From: Blastomussa wellsi
Taxonomy: Eukaryota; Cnidaria; Anthozoa; Scleractinia; Plerogyridae
Reading direction: 5' to 3'
DNA: 64,000 nt
Assembly (NCBI GenBank): GCA_947652115.1
Contig: OX393561.1
Coordinates: 765,440-829,439, forward strand
Shown here: piece after piece, positions 21,501-30,000 of the stretch
Numbering within the stretch: the first letter of the stretch is position 1
Layout: every line of letters starts with the position of its first letter
Position numbers and translations under genes: made by a program
The notes under the pieces: model-generated
What the model was told of the DNA's origin: nothing
The model's database searches: none
What the model saw: only the letters and a program-made list of their open reading frames with translations

Positions 21501-21983
21501 CTGATATCGATCGCCAGATCTTAAATGATCACAAAATTTCACAAGATACAATGTTTATAACATTGCCTTAGTTTTCATGACAATCAATAGAATCGACAGC
21601 CCACTGTAACCAGTCCAACTCGAGCTCGATACGCCATCGTTTACGATCAAAATCCGTCAAAATCTACACACGCGCTCTTAAATATTTGGCGTAAGGTTTA
21701 TTATTTGTACAAATGATTCAACACAGAATCCAAAAGGGTTAAATTAAACCTATTAAACAACGAGAACAACTCGTCTTTGAATATAAGCGCACAAAAGCGA
21801 CATAATTGATCGGCAGATCGAATGGAAAGAACATGCATCGCGCACAGTTCCACAAATAACATAAGGATACTCATACGTTCTGAAAACTTCATTCGTCTCT
21901 TTGATGACAAAGACTTCTTCCGTGGACTTCAGATCTTTTGGAAGTGGGTTTGGTTTGAAGGATTTCTTTCCCAACAGCGGCAT
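241..21983 (-). CDS. BAZ1B: BAZ1B/WSTF-like bromodomain-adjacent zinc finger protein, 3' part outside window
   Basis: The family is a subunit of ISWI remodelling complexes (WICH) that binds and remodels nucleosomes in the nucleus. Exons read on the minus strand: 21877-21983, 20960-21132, 19957-20056, 18850-18890 (uncertain), 17932-18014, 17656-17755, 16795-16848, 15149-15862, 14326-14468, 11864-12016, 10019-10052, 8637-8811, 5855-5958, 4740-4931, 3418-3506, 2814-2931, 2384-2420, 1656-1772, 1232-1448, 241-271. Apart from the uncertain fourth exon, phases join without a break. About 927 codons are present. Order: WAC domain, a conserved region ending KKYSLFAKLEDF, the motif KMKQMTLLD, a DDT domain with FGDIAMIADFVH, and a Lys/Glu-rich helical linker. 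Human BAZ1B is about 1480 residues, so the PHD finger and bromodomain should lie left of base 1. The KMKQMTLLD motif and the EFLH-like DDT favour BAZ1B over BAZ1A. Confidence 0.93.
761..1019. mobile_element. MITE flanked by TTAATG in BAZ1B intron
   Basis: The ends CAGGGTTTGCA and (reversed) TAGGGTTCACA are similar inverted copies, and TTAATG stands directly outside both (755-760 and 1020-1025). The interior repeats CAAGGACTT-type words. 259 bp. Confidence 0.5.
3137..3206 (+). repeat. Imperfect trinucleotide microsatellite (GAT/AAT/GAC)
   Basis: Runs of AATGATGATGATGATGAC then ATAATAATAATGATGATAAC, decaying into AACGAC units. BAZ1B intron. Confidence 0.85.
4475..4657 (-). mobile_element. tRNA-derived SINE, internally deleted copy
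   Basis: On the minus strand it has a tRNA-like head (GTGGTTTAATGGTTTGTACG), then skips the middle and continues TAATGCTGGGGGTAACCCTA, followed by the CATCCCATCCAGG body and the ATAAGCTGCGGCAGTATGGG tail. The same modules in the same order occur at 5108 and 19662. It lies in a BAZ1B intron in gene orientation. Confidence 0.75.
4740..8811 (-). CDS. BAZ1B: DDT domain of BAZ1B (exons 12-14)
   Basis: Exon 12 (8637-8811) gives MPNGITAETFGDIAMIADFV followed by RHLLVPRERLHIS. Exon 13 (5855-5958) gives GTEGFPLLSRILFIFLQILL. Exon 14 (4740-4931) gives ELGIKLSDMPLTQQSATEVA and CEDFYNLAPEEKTK. This is the DDT helical bundle plus the adjoining WHIM-type segment by which BAZ/ACF proteins contact ISWI ATPases. 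A second frame of exon 13 is also open for a while, but only the chosen frame joins exon 12 (phase 1) and exon 14 (phase 0) and matches the family. Confidence 0.93.
5108..5358 (+). mobile_element. tRNA-derived SINE copy
   Basis: Head GGTGGCCTAATGGTCAGCAC (A-box-like), a decayed B box, then TTCTTAGGCAAGACACTTAC, GGGGTAACCCTGCGATGGAC and the tail ATAAGCTGGCAGTATGGGCC. It is antisense to BAZ1B within an intron. Confidence 0.78.
6340..7412 (-). mobile_element. tRNA-derived SINE expanded by a 37-bp internal tandem array
   Basis: At 7295-7412 the minus strand shows the SINE head and middle (TGGTTACTGCACCGACCTCT, then CACAGTGCCTCTCTCCTCCT and GGGTGACCTGCGATGGGC). The body module of the SINE then repeats about 25 times down to about 6361. 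So the array is an internal amplification of the SINE body and not an unrelated satellite. Confidence 0.75.
6361..7294 (+). repeat. 37-bp minisatellite, about 25 copies
   Basis: The unit is close to TTACTCCCCCCTGGATGGG followed by ATGCTAGTCCATCGCAGG. The first two units are slightly longer with an ATTATATTAGATG insert, and several units differ by CGC/TTG or a lost C. The period is not a multiple of three, so the open frames that run through it are chance. It sits in the BAZ1B intron between the exons at 5855-5958 and 8637-8811. Confidence 0.95.
7800..8060. repeat. Irregular array of TCGGCCGATA-like words
   Basis: Variants of GTCGGCCGAATATCAACTGA, GGCTGATAGTATTGGTCGAT, AGTCGGCCAACAT and CAGCCGATAGTTGGTC follow one another without a fixed period. 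Many are near-palindromic around GGCC. BAZ1B intron. Confidence 0.6.
8290..8460. repeat. Second block of TCGGCCGATA-like words
   Basis: It has ATGTTGGCCGATGTATTG, TGTCAGTCGATAATGTG, CATGTCGGCCGATACTCAGC and CGACAAATGTC. Same character as 7800-8060, from which it is separated by about 230 bases of unrelated sequence. Confidence 0.6.
9670..9850. mobile_element. Inverted-repeat MITE, ~54-bp arms
   Basis: AAATAGATTCAAGTAATCTC then ACCAAAGTGGACTTGAT at the left is matched, with few changes, by the inverted segment ending GCTTGAATCTATTT at 9850. The upstream arm lies within a chance open frame. BAZ1B intron 11. Confidence 0.7.
10215..10960. repeat. Degenerate AT-rich word repeat (GCGAAAATTGCAAA type)
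   Basis: Many variants of GAAAATTTGCAAAAATCG, AATTTGTAATTTTTGCAA and TTTGCAAAATCG recur in both orientations without a fixed period. Non-coding, in the BAZ1B intron between the exons at 10019-10052 and 11864-12016. Confidence 0.5.
11271..11781. mobile_element. Possible TIR element with AGCAGAGCTC ends
   Basis: AGCAGAGCTC (11271-11280) has its exact inverted partner GAGCTCTGCT at 11772-11781. The repeat is short and the interior is not palindromic, so the pairing could be partly chance. Confidence 0.35.
12111..12270. mobile_element. hAT-like MITE with ATAGGCGTA ends
   Basis: CATAGGCGTACGGG at the left and CCCCCATACGCCTATG at the right are inverted. The flanks GCTGTTAA and CTGTTTAA could be an 8-bp duplication with one change. 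The interior has G and C runs followed by GTTAAAATTTTGGGCAA. It lies 95 bases upstream (5' side) of the BAZ1B exon at 11864-12016. Confidence 0.55.
13195..13390 (+). pseudogene. Remnant of a LINE reverse transcriptase C-terminus
   Basis: The plus strand reads LDVAKKSFYYHGASAFNSLP then MNTKTLPLRNVSRLSPLFIL in one frame. This is the conserved tail of non-LTR retrotransposon ORF2 proteins (KxSFxYRGAxxWNSLP pattern). The upstream part is broken by a stop and a frame change. Antisense in a BAZ1B intron. Confidence 0.7.
14326..15862 (-). CDS. BAZ1B: BAZ1B exons 8-9, charged region and WSTF motif
   Basis: Exon 8 (15149-15862, 714 bases) is the longest of the gene and encodes a Lys/Ser-rich, low-complexity, probably disordered stretch with repeated KS and SPK-type clusters. 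Exon 9 (14326-14468) carries KMKQMTLLDLTKKP, close to the KMKQMTLLD block of vertebrate WSTF, which is the best single sign that this is BAZ1B and not BAZ1A. The long open frame on the plus strand over exon 8 (15240-15866) is its antisense shadow. Confidence 0.92.
14865..15110. repeat. Third block of TCGGTCGACT-like words
   Basis: It has GAGTGTCGATCGAGTAATGA, CTATCGATCGACTAGC, TATCGGTCGACTCTTGC, CACGGCCGACAGTTGGCCAA and GGTGGACACTTGTATG. It lies between the BAZ1B exons at 14326-14468 and 15149-15862. Confidence 0.6.
16296..16331. repeat. Perfect 16-bp hairpin with ACTAAGAC arms
   Basis: CTACGAAAACTAAGAC, a GGTG loop, then GTCTTAGTTTTCGTAG. It is followed by further copies of the word (GGGGGTCTTAGG, GAGGTCTTAGTTTTCAT) to about 16382, so it is part of a small word-repeat block in a BAZ1B intron. 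Confidence 0.8.
16795..18014 (-). CDS. BAZ1B: BAZ1B exons 5-7, post-WAC conserved region
   Basis: Exon 5 (17932-18014) reads NPDGHVRYNIECDDVQ and then DVPSGDIK. Exon 6 (17656-17755) reads LPSDAVLRCFIRANTENPW and then SPWIVK. Exon 7 (16795-16848) reads SDMIKKYSLFAKLEDFSL. These correspond to the family segment with the pattern NVPADSL, then VRYFIRHNALR, then KKYSLPSKFSDF. Phases are 0 to 2, then 1 to 0, then 0 to 0, and all junctions are canonical. A palindromic element (17186-17640) sits just 3' of the exon 6 donor. Confidence 0.88.
17186..17640. mobile_element. Large imperfect palindrome (MITE) in BAZ1B intron
   Basis: Left end AGAGACCTTGAGATTCTACG and right end CGTAGAATCTCAAGGTCTCT are perfect inverted copies. 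Pairing continues for about 200 bases per arm to a centre near 17410. AAT flanks both sides (17183-17185 and 17641-17643) and may be a 3-bp target duplication. The right edge lies about 14 bases from the exon 6 donor. Confidence 0.82.
18154..18702. mobile_element. Inverted-repeat element hosting the 18222-18376 MITE
   Basis: The left end (18154-18181) contains CCGGGAGGCAGGGCGGAAAA. The right end (18672-18702), reversed, reads AATAGTCCCGGACAGACTGG then GCGGAAAAAC. The match is imperfect, so this is an older unit. BAZ1B intron 4. Confidence 0.4.
18222..18376. mobile_element. Palindromic MITE, 155 bp
   Basis: TTGTGGTTTAAATTTATCC at the left pairs with GGATAAATTTAAACCACAA at the right, and the inner TTTAAACCAGTTTGAT and TTTCCCTTTGT segments also pair. 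It is nested in a larger inverted-repeat unit (about 18154-18702). Confidence 0.8.
18850..18890 (-). CDS. BAZ1B: BAZ1B exon 4 candidate (boundaries unresolved)
   Basis: The minus strand here reads VRVIDKFKAQGK, which lines up in position and character with the segment that follows the WAC domain in BAZ1B. The best acceptor that keeps the frame lies inside GGAAAG just before it. The obvious acceptor TTACAG would run into a stop, and the only nearby GT donor (ATAG/GTCACC) leaves the wrong phase for exon 5. The coding match looks real but the splice sites are not settled. A non-GT donor, a missed small exon or a sequence error would each explain it. Confidence 0.4.
19662..19905 (+). mobile_element. 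tRNA-derived SINE, best-preserved copy
   Basis: It has an A box in GTGGCCTAATGG (near 19673), a clear B box GGTTCGAACC (19716-19725), then TTCTTGGGCAAGACACTTTA, the GTGCCTCTCTCCACCCAGGT segment, TAATGCTGGGGGTAACCCTG, and TGGACTAGCATCCTATCCAG. The last module is the reverse complement of the 37-bp minisatellite unit. It is antisense in a BAZ1B intron. Confidence 0.85.
19957..21983 (-). CDS. BAZ1B: WAC domain of BAZ1B (exons 1-3)
   Basis: Exon 1 (21877-21983) starts at the ATG at 21983 with MPLLGKKSFKPNPLPKDL and reaches TNEVFR, the typical BAZ1 N-terminus. Its donor is GTATGAG. Exon 2 (20960-21132) gives EYVNRIILYG, then VWSCELTGKTNLKYGEA and ESFPKYQEK. Exon 3 (19957-20056) gives LVQQCYKQLEKEFVESEP. 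Together they cover roughly residues 1-126 and match the WAC domain, the DNA- and ACF1/WSTF-specific N-terminal module that in vertebrate WSTF also carries an atypical kinase activity on H2A.X. Whether the kinase is kept cannot be judged by eye. Acceptor choice for exon 2 (AG at 21134-21133) is fixed by the frame, since the earlier AG would bring in a stop. Confidence 0.92.
20305..20938. mobile_element. MULE-like MITE with 10-bp target duplication
   Basis: It is flanked by identical direct repeats TGCATTCACA (20295-20304 and 20939-20948). The long arms pair: GGGAGAGTTGAAAAAACTGA at the left against TCAGTTTTTTCAACTCTCC at the right, continuing through ACTAGTCCRTGGACTACC-type blocks. A 9-11 bp duplication and long inverted ends are typical of Mutator-like elements. 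It sits in BAZ1B intron 2, its right edge 21 bases from the exon 2 donor GT (20959-20958). Confidence 0.8.
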
Positions 21984-22648
21984 CCTTCACAATGTTTCCT
22001 TCTCATTGACCTGGGCGGGAAACTTTGAAATCGGCGGGAAAATCAAAACAGTTCTATGTATCGCGGGCTCGAGAATTATCAAATCGATATTTTGACCGGG
22101 TTGAGAATTCTGAAATTTCTATTAAAATTTAGTCATAGTGAAATGATCATTTTTAATTACGTAATCACACCATCATGAAACTAAGCTGCCATTAGTGATC
22201 ATTTGCTAAAGCAGTAAAAATTTCCAACGGTGGTTGATGTGTGCCCTTGGATGCGTGCGAGCAAAGGGTCTGGAACTAGCCAAGGATAATTCGTTTGTTG
22301 AATTTCACATATATTTTTTGCGTCCGAGTTAATAATTGAACCCCTTCACTCGCTTTACTTCTTGGAAATGGTATAAACTTTGACTAAAAGCGGACTTTAG
22401 CGGCTAATTTTGGCGGAGCATTTTCGAAAATGTGCATTTTGCAGCGTGGTTGTCGCGTTTTATCTTACTGAGTCGGCGCACGGCCTTTGTTCTTCGGCTG
22501 CGCATCAACAATGCGTTTGAGGGAAGTTGGCATGGTTCAGAGGCATTTGGCTTTCATACTCATCTCTACATAGAAACTTGATAGAGACTGGCTATCACAT
22601 ACATCACTTAACGGCTGCCGAGCTTGCCTGAGGGCCTAGTACCTCATA
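21984..22648. promoter_or_regulatory. Divergent promoter between BAZ1B and BRD10, with two E2F-like motifs
   Basis: The two start codons face away from each other across 665 bases. GGGCGGGAAA at 22013-22022 and GGCGGGAAAA at 22033-22042 both match the E2F/DP consensus (TTTSSCGC on the other strand). They lie 30-60 bases upstream of the BAZ1B ATG, probably in the 5' UTR or core promoter. No TATA box is evident near either start. Sharing of regulatory input by both genes is inference from the arrangement. Confidence 0.6.
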
Positions 22649-24085
22649 ATGGAACCTTCTTCAATGGAAACAGATGAAACTGTGGTTGAAAATCGAATTG
22701 CAGACCCTGTAAAAACCGATCCAGTCGCGCCGGTTGAAGTTTCAGAAACGCGTGCTGAACCGCCGGAAATGGTAAATACGCCGGCACAACAAATGAACAC
22801 CCTAGATCTTAACAAACTTAGTCCTGAACTGCAACAGGGATACCGTGTTTTCATCGAAATGTCGTCTGATTCTTACAAAAATGTGACATGGCCATTTCTG
22901 GAGCCCGTAGACGCCGAGGCACTTGGTTTGTGGGACTATCACGAAAGAATTAAGGAACCTATGAGTTTCCACCAAAGTTAGTGAAAGTTTTAATTAATTG
23001 AATTTCTATTTTTTACGTAACTGATTTGATTATAAGGCCCCTTCCCTTTCGGGGTACAAGTCTTAGCGCAAATGACTTTGACTCTTCTTTTGAAAAGTGT
23101 TTGTGTGCATTTACTGTACTTCTCAGACGAAAACGATTTTTCGTTTGACAAGAGCAACGTACTCTCTCTTTAACATTCCCTCATGTTCTTACAATATTGA
23201 CATTTTTATTCCTTTGCAAATTTTCGAATCCTCTCTCAAAGTAATTTAGAGAGCTTCAATTTTTTTAACATAAATTCCGTCCATTACATTAAAACAGCAA
23301 ATGGTTAGAATTAGCTGTTTCGTAATTTTTTGTTGTCGGCGATATTTTTAACTTTTTTGCACTGTTGTTATTTTGATTGATCAAAGTTTTCACCTACTGA
23401 TCTTCAGTAATCTTCTATAACTAGTTTGGTTTCTTGCTTAAAATTGCATTCATTTTGTGAACACTGAAAATTATTTCACAGATCATCAGGTGAGCAATCT
23501 TCATATCTTCAGTGACTTTTTTGTGAATAAGAAACTTTAAAATTAGTGTTATCTGATTAAGGGAATCCCCCATAAATGTCGTCTTGGGTATTTATCTCAG
23601 ATGTAGTATTGTAGGCTCAGGTTACCTCCTTCCATCAAAAAATTCACAATTTTTTACCTAAAAAAGAAGGTATTCACCAAATATTGTAGCTGAATTTTTT
23701 TCTGTTTTTTTTTTCTCAGCTGAATGATGATAATGATTATGGAATTTGTGTAGTGCGCTTATCACATGTATATAAACATATTCAAATGCGCTTTTACATT
23801 TCCAGTCAGGGGTAAGATCGGACGTCAGCATGTAAAGGTGCCAATGGCAGCCTCTATCAGACCAACCACAATGCATGTACTAACTGAGAGATATAATAAA
23901 ACTCTTTATTTTGTAGTTGGTTGTAAATTCAACAACTATGAATACAACAGCATCACAGAGATTGTTGCTGACATCCGTCTGATTCTGGAAAACTGTTACC
24001 GCTACAATGGATCTGACCATTGGGTATCAAAACTTGGCCACAAAGTGGAGAAAATTTTGGAGCAAAAACTGGCTTTGTTGAACAG
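22649..24085 (+). CDS. BRD10: BRD10 bromodomain (exons 1-2)
   Basis: Exon 1 ends in the signature WDYHERIKEPMSFHQ at a GTTAGT donor, phase 1. Exon 2 (23917-24085) continues with IGCKFNNYEYNSITEIVADI and LENCYRYNGSDHW, then ends LEQKLALLNR. The bromodomain covers about residues 65-165. The Asn in CYRYN sits where canonical bromodomains place the acetyl-lysine-binding Asn. A longer open frame starts upstream of exon 2 (from 23766), but it is intron read-through: the acceptor TTTTGTAG at 23909-23916 gives the family match. Confidence 0.92.
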
Positions 24086-27000
24086 GTAAACTGTAGCTTA
24101 AATGAACATATCACTTATTATTACATAAACAGCAGGGAAATACCAGGTGAGATTTTTGCGAAAACATGATATCTTCACATGTGAAGATAACATGTTATCT
24201 TCACATGTGATATACAGTATATAAACAAACTCACTAGTGCGAGTTAGTAACATGTTTCCTTGAGGAGTATAATCAAAATGCCAGCTCGCATCATTGGCAC
24301 ACATGTATTTATTTCAGATCCCTAAGAGACAAAGTGAGCTTGGAAGCTACCATAGCTCTGAGGAGCAATTTCATTGCAGCAGATGTTACCAGCACAGAGG
24401 GTAGGTTTATGCAATGTGTGGCATTTGCAGTATACAGTTTTAAATAAGTCAGAGTTAACTCATTTTTATTTTATTTTAAGGGACAAGTCGACGACGAACT
24501 GCTGCTCGTGTTTCTTATGTCAACATGATTAATGGAGAAGGCTCGTCATCTTTGCTTACACGTCTAAAGATTCAGGAAGACATAGAAGAACGGGAACGCC
24601 GTCGGATACGTGAGAAGGAGAAGAAAGAAGCAAACTTGGTTTTGCTTCAGGATTTAGCCGAGTGGGAAGAAAAGGAATTGGGTCCTGATGTGATTAAACA
24701 ACTTCACTCTATGTGGGAGGTAAACAGCTGCGCCCTCATCAACTATCACGTGATAGAAATCTCGAGCTCATAATCTAATTGTTAATTATTGGCTGAAATT
24801 GTAGTATGGATTGAACTTTTCTTACCATCCCTGCTCCCTTATTCAGGTGTAGCAATACAGTGGGAAATGACCAAGAACACATTAAGACATTACACTGTAT
24901 TTTACAAATTTCACATGTAGTTTCCAGTGAATTTTCATTGCTGTAAACTGGACATGTCTCCAATGTCTTTTCCTTGGGTAATGCCCTTTAATCTGAGGTA
25001 ACATGTTCTCATCAGCTTTTGTCAAACTTTCTCTGTTTCTTTTCTCTCAACAGATTCCTTCAGTGGCTGGCTTCTTATTTTTGTTAAAAGATTTTCTCTA
25101 CGTTCAAGATCTCAGTATCACTGAACTAGAGTTGAGTTTTGTTTATGCCAACAAGTCTTCTTTACTGGCCAGAATTTTTACAGCTCTGTTGCTTACTCCA
25201 CATCAGCGGAAAAGGTGAGAAAACAATTAAAATGACACCTGTGTAATTAGTGATTTACTCTTATATTATAGTTCTACCATATTTTAATGTGATAAATAGA
25301 CAATAACTTTTAGTTTTGATAAGGTACAATGTAATGCTGATCCTGAAGTGCAGTCAAATCCTGTTAACTCTAACCTGCTGCTAACTAGAAACTTTTCAAT
25401 TCCCTTCTGCGTCAATCATATTCCTTATAAATTTTTTGATGACTAGAACCCCTAATAACTGGAACATTTATGTCCATCCTTTAAGCATGACAAATTTGAC
25501 GTGTTGTTTTGCTTTTAAAAAGTAAACGGTTTTGTCTCACTTTTGACCAATGGAATGTCTACGGTCACATTGCAAAACTGACAATGTTTTTGGTGTGATA
25601 TGATCATGTTTCATACACAAGAAATCAATGTTTTCGAAATTTGCCACCCCACTTCGATGAAAGTCTGCTAGGAAAATATCATTGCATTGGAGACAAGGAA
25701 ATTTAACAAGTTTGGAATGAATTTTTGCCCAGGACTCACTTTGGAGCAAGATATCAAATGCGTGATTCACTGATATAAAGAAACACGAAACCAGACAAAA
25801 CCATTGACGTTTCAAAAGTAAAACTATGTGCTAAATTTGTCATGCTTAAAGGATGAATGCAAATGGTAATACATTCCTGTAGTGTGATTTTCATTTCCAC
25901 CTTCTCAGACATTTTTGTCTTTCTATCGTATTGGTTTATCAGTATTTTTAGCATTCAGACAAGTAAGTTTTGTCTTTCCATCTGTTAAGTTAGAACTTGA
26001 TAATATTGGCTGTTTAAATCCTCTTGATATTCAATTTTTTAGCATAAAGTACATGTAAAGGTTAATTTTGGCAAGCGACCAGTTTCAGTTTGCTGCAAGT
26101 TTCGTTTGTCATTACTGCATGCCAAAAAATTAATTTAGAATATATTTTTTTGTTTGTGGCTAGCTTGTTCAAAAAGCCTCCAATGAAATTTAAATTGTGG
26201 GAATCGAAGCTGCGTGACAGACTGAGTAGCTGGTACAAAGCTATAGAGAAGGATGGCTTGGTGTTTGTAAGTATTCTGATGATTACCAACATTCTCCATG
26301 AAAATGTTTACTTGTAAAACAGAACTGGAGATACATGTTATCAGCTTGTTTATTTCATTACTAACATTCTACACACTGTAAAACTCTTTGTAAGTATTTA
26401 CTTGTAAAACTGAACATGAGACAATCAGCTTGGTTATTCCTACATGTATAACCTGCCTACCATGACAGGAGTCTATCAAGTGTGATATTTTACTGAGCTG
26501 AACAGTCTAGGGATAGGAAAACTAGGGATAGGAAAAATACAAGCAAGTCCGAGTAACGGTTACTTTTAAAAGACAATAATATCATTGGAAAGAAACTGAA
26601 ACATCGGGATTTCTTGGACAGGAATTTTGTCTCATTCTGTTTAATTTGTGTTGGCTATTTCAAGTTCCATGTAGCTTGTCACATATACCAAACACCTGTA
26701 TGGTAAACATCCTCTCCTTTTGCTAACAAGAATCTTGTTGTTCTAGACGTGTCAACAACTTGGCTTGGAAATGGCTACATTTGAATTGTTAGGTGAGTTT
26801 TTGTTCTGTCATGGCATCATGTTTATGTACATCCATGCAGTTTTAAAGAGTACACATTGGTCAGTAGCAGGTGGTTATCATATGCATTTTTTTCTGATTG
26901 AAGATGTCCCATGTTTCCATGTTTCAGGCGAGGTAAATCCTTTGTTGGAAAACTCCTACATGGATCTTACTCTTCATCAACGAGTCTGGATTCTAAAATG

Positions 27001-30000
27001 TCTTTGTGACAACAGCCTGGTAAGACAAGTGACTCTTCTGTGAGTATGATAACAACATAAACAAGTGACTGGAATCTTTTCATTTTACCTGTCACAAATT
27101 TGAGGATAAGCCCTTGCCTTTTATTATTTCTAAAAGTTCATTTTAGTGGGTTTCTTTTTGAGGGTGGGTGAGAGAGGGGCAGCTCATTTGCATTGGAAAA
27201 AATGTGGGCTTCTGAAGAATACATGTAATGTGAGCATAGTAAGACTTTTCAAGTATAAACAATATAAAACACATGTCTCTGGGCAAATGCTTATGACATA
27301 AATTTAACTTCTAACAAAAGAAGCCCTATGATTGGATCTTATGGGAATCAATGATCACACAAAACAGTTCAAAATCAGGCAAAGAAATTTAGTAATAAAA
27401 AAACTACTTACTTTTCCTCCATTTTATATTACCGGTACTTTGGTGTTGGCGTTTTGAATCGTTTCAAAGCAATTCCAGCGTGTTTTCCTCTCCGTATATC
27501 ATTGTATGATCGTTACGTTTCCTGTTATGCAGCTCCCAAAGGAGCTTGGGCTATCTGTGCTTATAATCCGAACTTACATCTTTCATTAAGTGGTGTACGT
27601 ATTATTTCACTTGTACTTTTAATCTAGAAAAATATGTACGTTGGTTTGACAAAAGTGTCGCAAATGTTTTGAACTTTGCATACAAAAAAATAGTACATTT
27701 ACATGTACCTTGTATCTAACTTCTAGTCATTACATGTCATTGTATATTCATGGTTCTTTTATTTTTTCTCTGGTATTCCAGGTCAGAGACTATGATTTCC
27801 GTGAACATCTTTCCACCATTGCACCAACTGAACAGAGAGACATGGTATTGGGAAGTGATGCTGGTAGTTGGTCATATCTGTACTTTCCAATCTTCTCTGC
27901 TTCAGATTTACGCATCTACAAGCAGTGTCCTTTAGATTTTCCCACATTAAGTAAACGGAAGAAGAAGGTAAATCGATTTCATATACGATCATAGCCCCAG
28001 GGCTGTCACTAAAGGCCGGTGGCTGGGGAATTCACCTGGCTACTACGAGCTTCAGCCTACTTTGAAACAAAACCAAGATACTGGAAAGTGAAAAATACAT
28101 CAAACAACAAAATCCCCCTGCTAATTTTTTACCCCCCCACCCCTCCCCCACTTCAAAAATTAGTGACAGCCCGGTAGCCCTTCCATGTCATAATAGCCCT
28201 TCATGTGAATGTAGAAAATAATTTCTAAAGTTGTTTCCGTGGAAACTGCAGACCACTTCCAAATTTGCAACTGCAGACAGATTTCCACTTGACTATTTTG
28301 GTTTCAATAGTGTGAAAAAACTAGCCGAAATCCATTTGTGTTTGCAGGCTAAATCCTTGCCATGTGTATGGTGACTGGATAAAATGAATGCCTGATTTCT
28401 GAGAAACATATTTGCAGTTTTCTCTAAACAATTGCCTAAAGATTCCTTGCTTCTGTTACCGGTAATTCAAAGTATTAGTAATGAAAAGCTGTTGCTGTTA
28501 CATCATAACCATAGTTCATGCAAAACAATTGACATTATTGTTGCTGTGCCTCCCTAGTTAGCCACGCCTTCGTTTTTGTTCACATACAAAAGTTTCGGTG
28601 TTATATTTTACACGGAATATGTCAAAATGAAAGAGATCACTGAGAAACTTGCTTCTTCCAGTAATGTAACAGCAATAAAATAACATTTCGCCATGCAATT
28701 TCCATAATTTTAATGGCAGTGAAAATGGACGAGGGCCTTTAACAGACTATTTTCTTTGCACTTAAGGTGACTCCGCCCCCTGCCCCACCCCCTGCTGCAA
28801 CAAAGGCCAAGGGAGCTCCAACACGGCCTGCTACACCCGCTCAATCCAGGAGAAATACAAGACTTAGAAAGGTACAGTGTGACCATCACTTAGCGTAATA
28901 TGGAGTACCTGACTGTTATACATTGGCTTCAATAGACCAATTTCAATATTTTAAAATTCAGCCTAAAACAAAAAGCCTGAGCACAAGGCTCTGAGAAATA
29001 AACTGTAGAGTTTGTGCGGTTTATTCCCCAGAGCCTCACAGTGATGTCTATTGTTTTAGGCTGAATTTTAAAATATCGAAATTGGGCTATTACCAATTGA
29101 TTCTCAAACTTCCTTTGTTCTTTCATGTAGCTGCGAAGTGATACACCGTCACCCGAACCCGAAATTCCAACTCCGCCATCACCTCCACCAGCTGTAGAAG
29201 AAGAGCGCGAGCCAATAAACACGATTGCTGAAGGTTTTGAACTTGCTGCATTCGATGTTGAATCGCTAAAAATGCTCTGTGAGAAATTTGCAGAGCCACC
29301 TCCTCCCCCTAAGAAACGTGGCAGGAAACCCAAGCCCCCACAACCACGGAAGCGTTGTGAAGTTGACCTGCATCAGACCCTGTTAGCTTTGCTTGAAGAA
29401 TTGGAGAAGTACGAGATGTCATTCAGCAAGTTATTAAGCAAGGCAAAGATAAAGATCATGAAAGAAAGCCAAGAACCTGAACCAGTCGATGAGCCAGGTA
29501 AGTTATCCAAACGCTTCGAAATTATTTCTGTGAAATGCAGTTGTTCTGGGAAGCATAGACTCTCCTTTTCTAATTTCTATGAATATATGCTTGTACATTT
29601 TCGACTGCCTTGGAGTTCAATGTTGACTTGGTTCTTCATTACAAATACATGTAGGAAAACTAAAAGTTCATCTGCACGCTGTAGTTCTTTAACGACGTGC
29701 ATTACATTTACAGACTGAATATTTCGGAAATTAAATTTTACGAAGGTAATAATCATTCGACGTTGCCTACACTGTATTGTTTTTGTCTCGCTTGATCAGC
29801 ATCAAATTTCTCCCTGCTAGTCTCCACACATTCTCCTTTTTTCCCTCTGAGAGAATTAAGTTTTTCATCAAGACTCGACGCGATCCTTAATTCTTATAAC
29901 TTGTGTACTTGGAGTAGTATATTTAACAATTATTCCACGAGCGCGCGTTGGATATGAGATATGGTAGATATCCAACGAGGCGTGTAGCGCCGAGTTAGCT

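Noticed and set aside
21317..21571. 84-residue plus-strand frame between BAZ1B exons 1 and 2
   Set aside because: Intronic and antisense, no domain, ordinary length for AT-rich DNA.
23766..23916. Extension of the BRD10 exon 2 frame upstream
   Set aside because: The frame is open but it is intron: a good acceptor at 23915-23916 restores the exact family alignment and the phase with exon 1.
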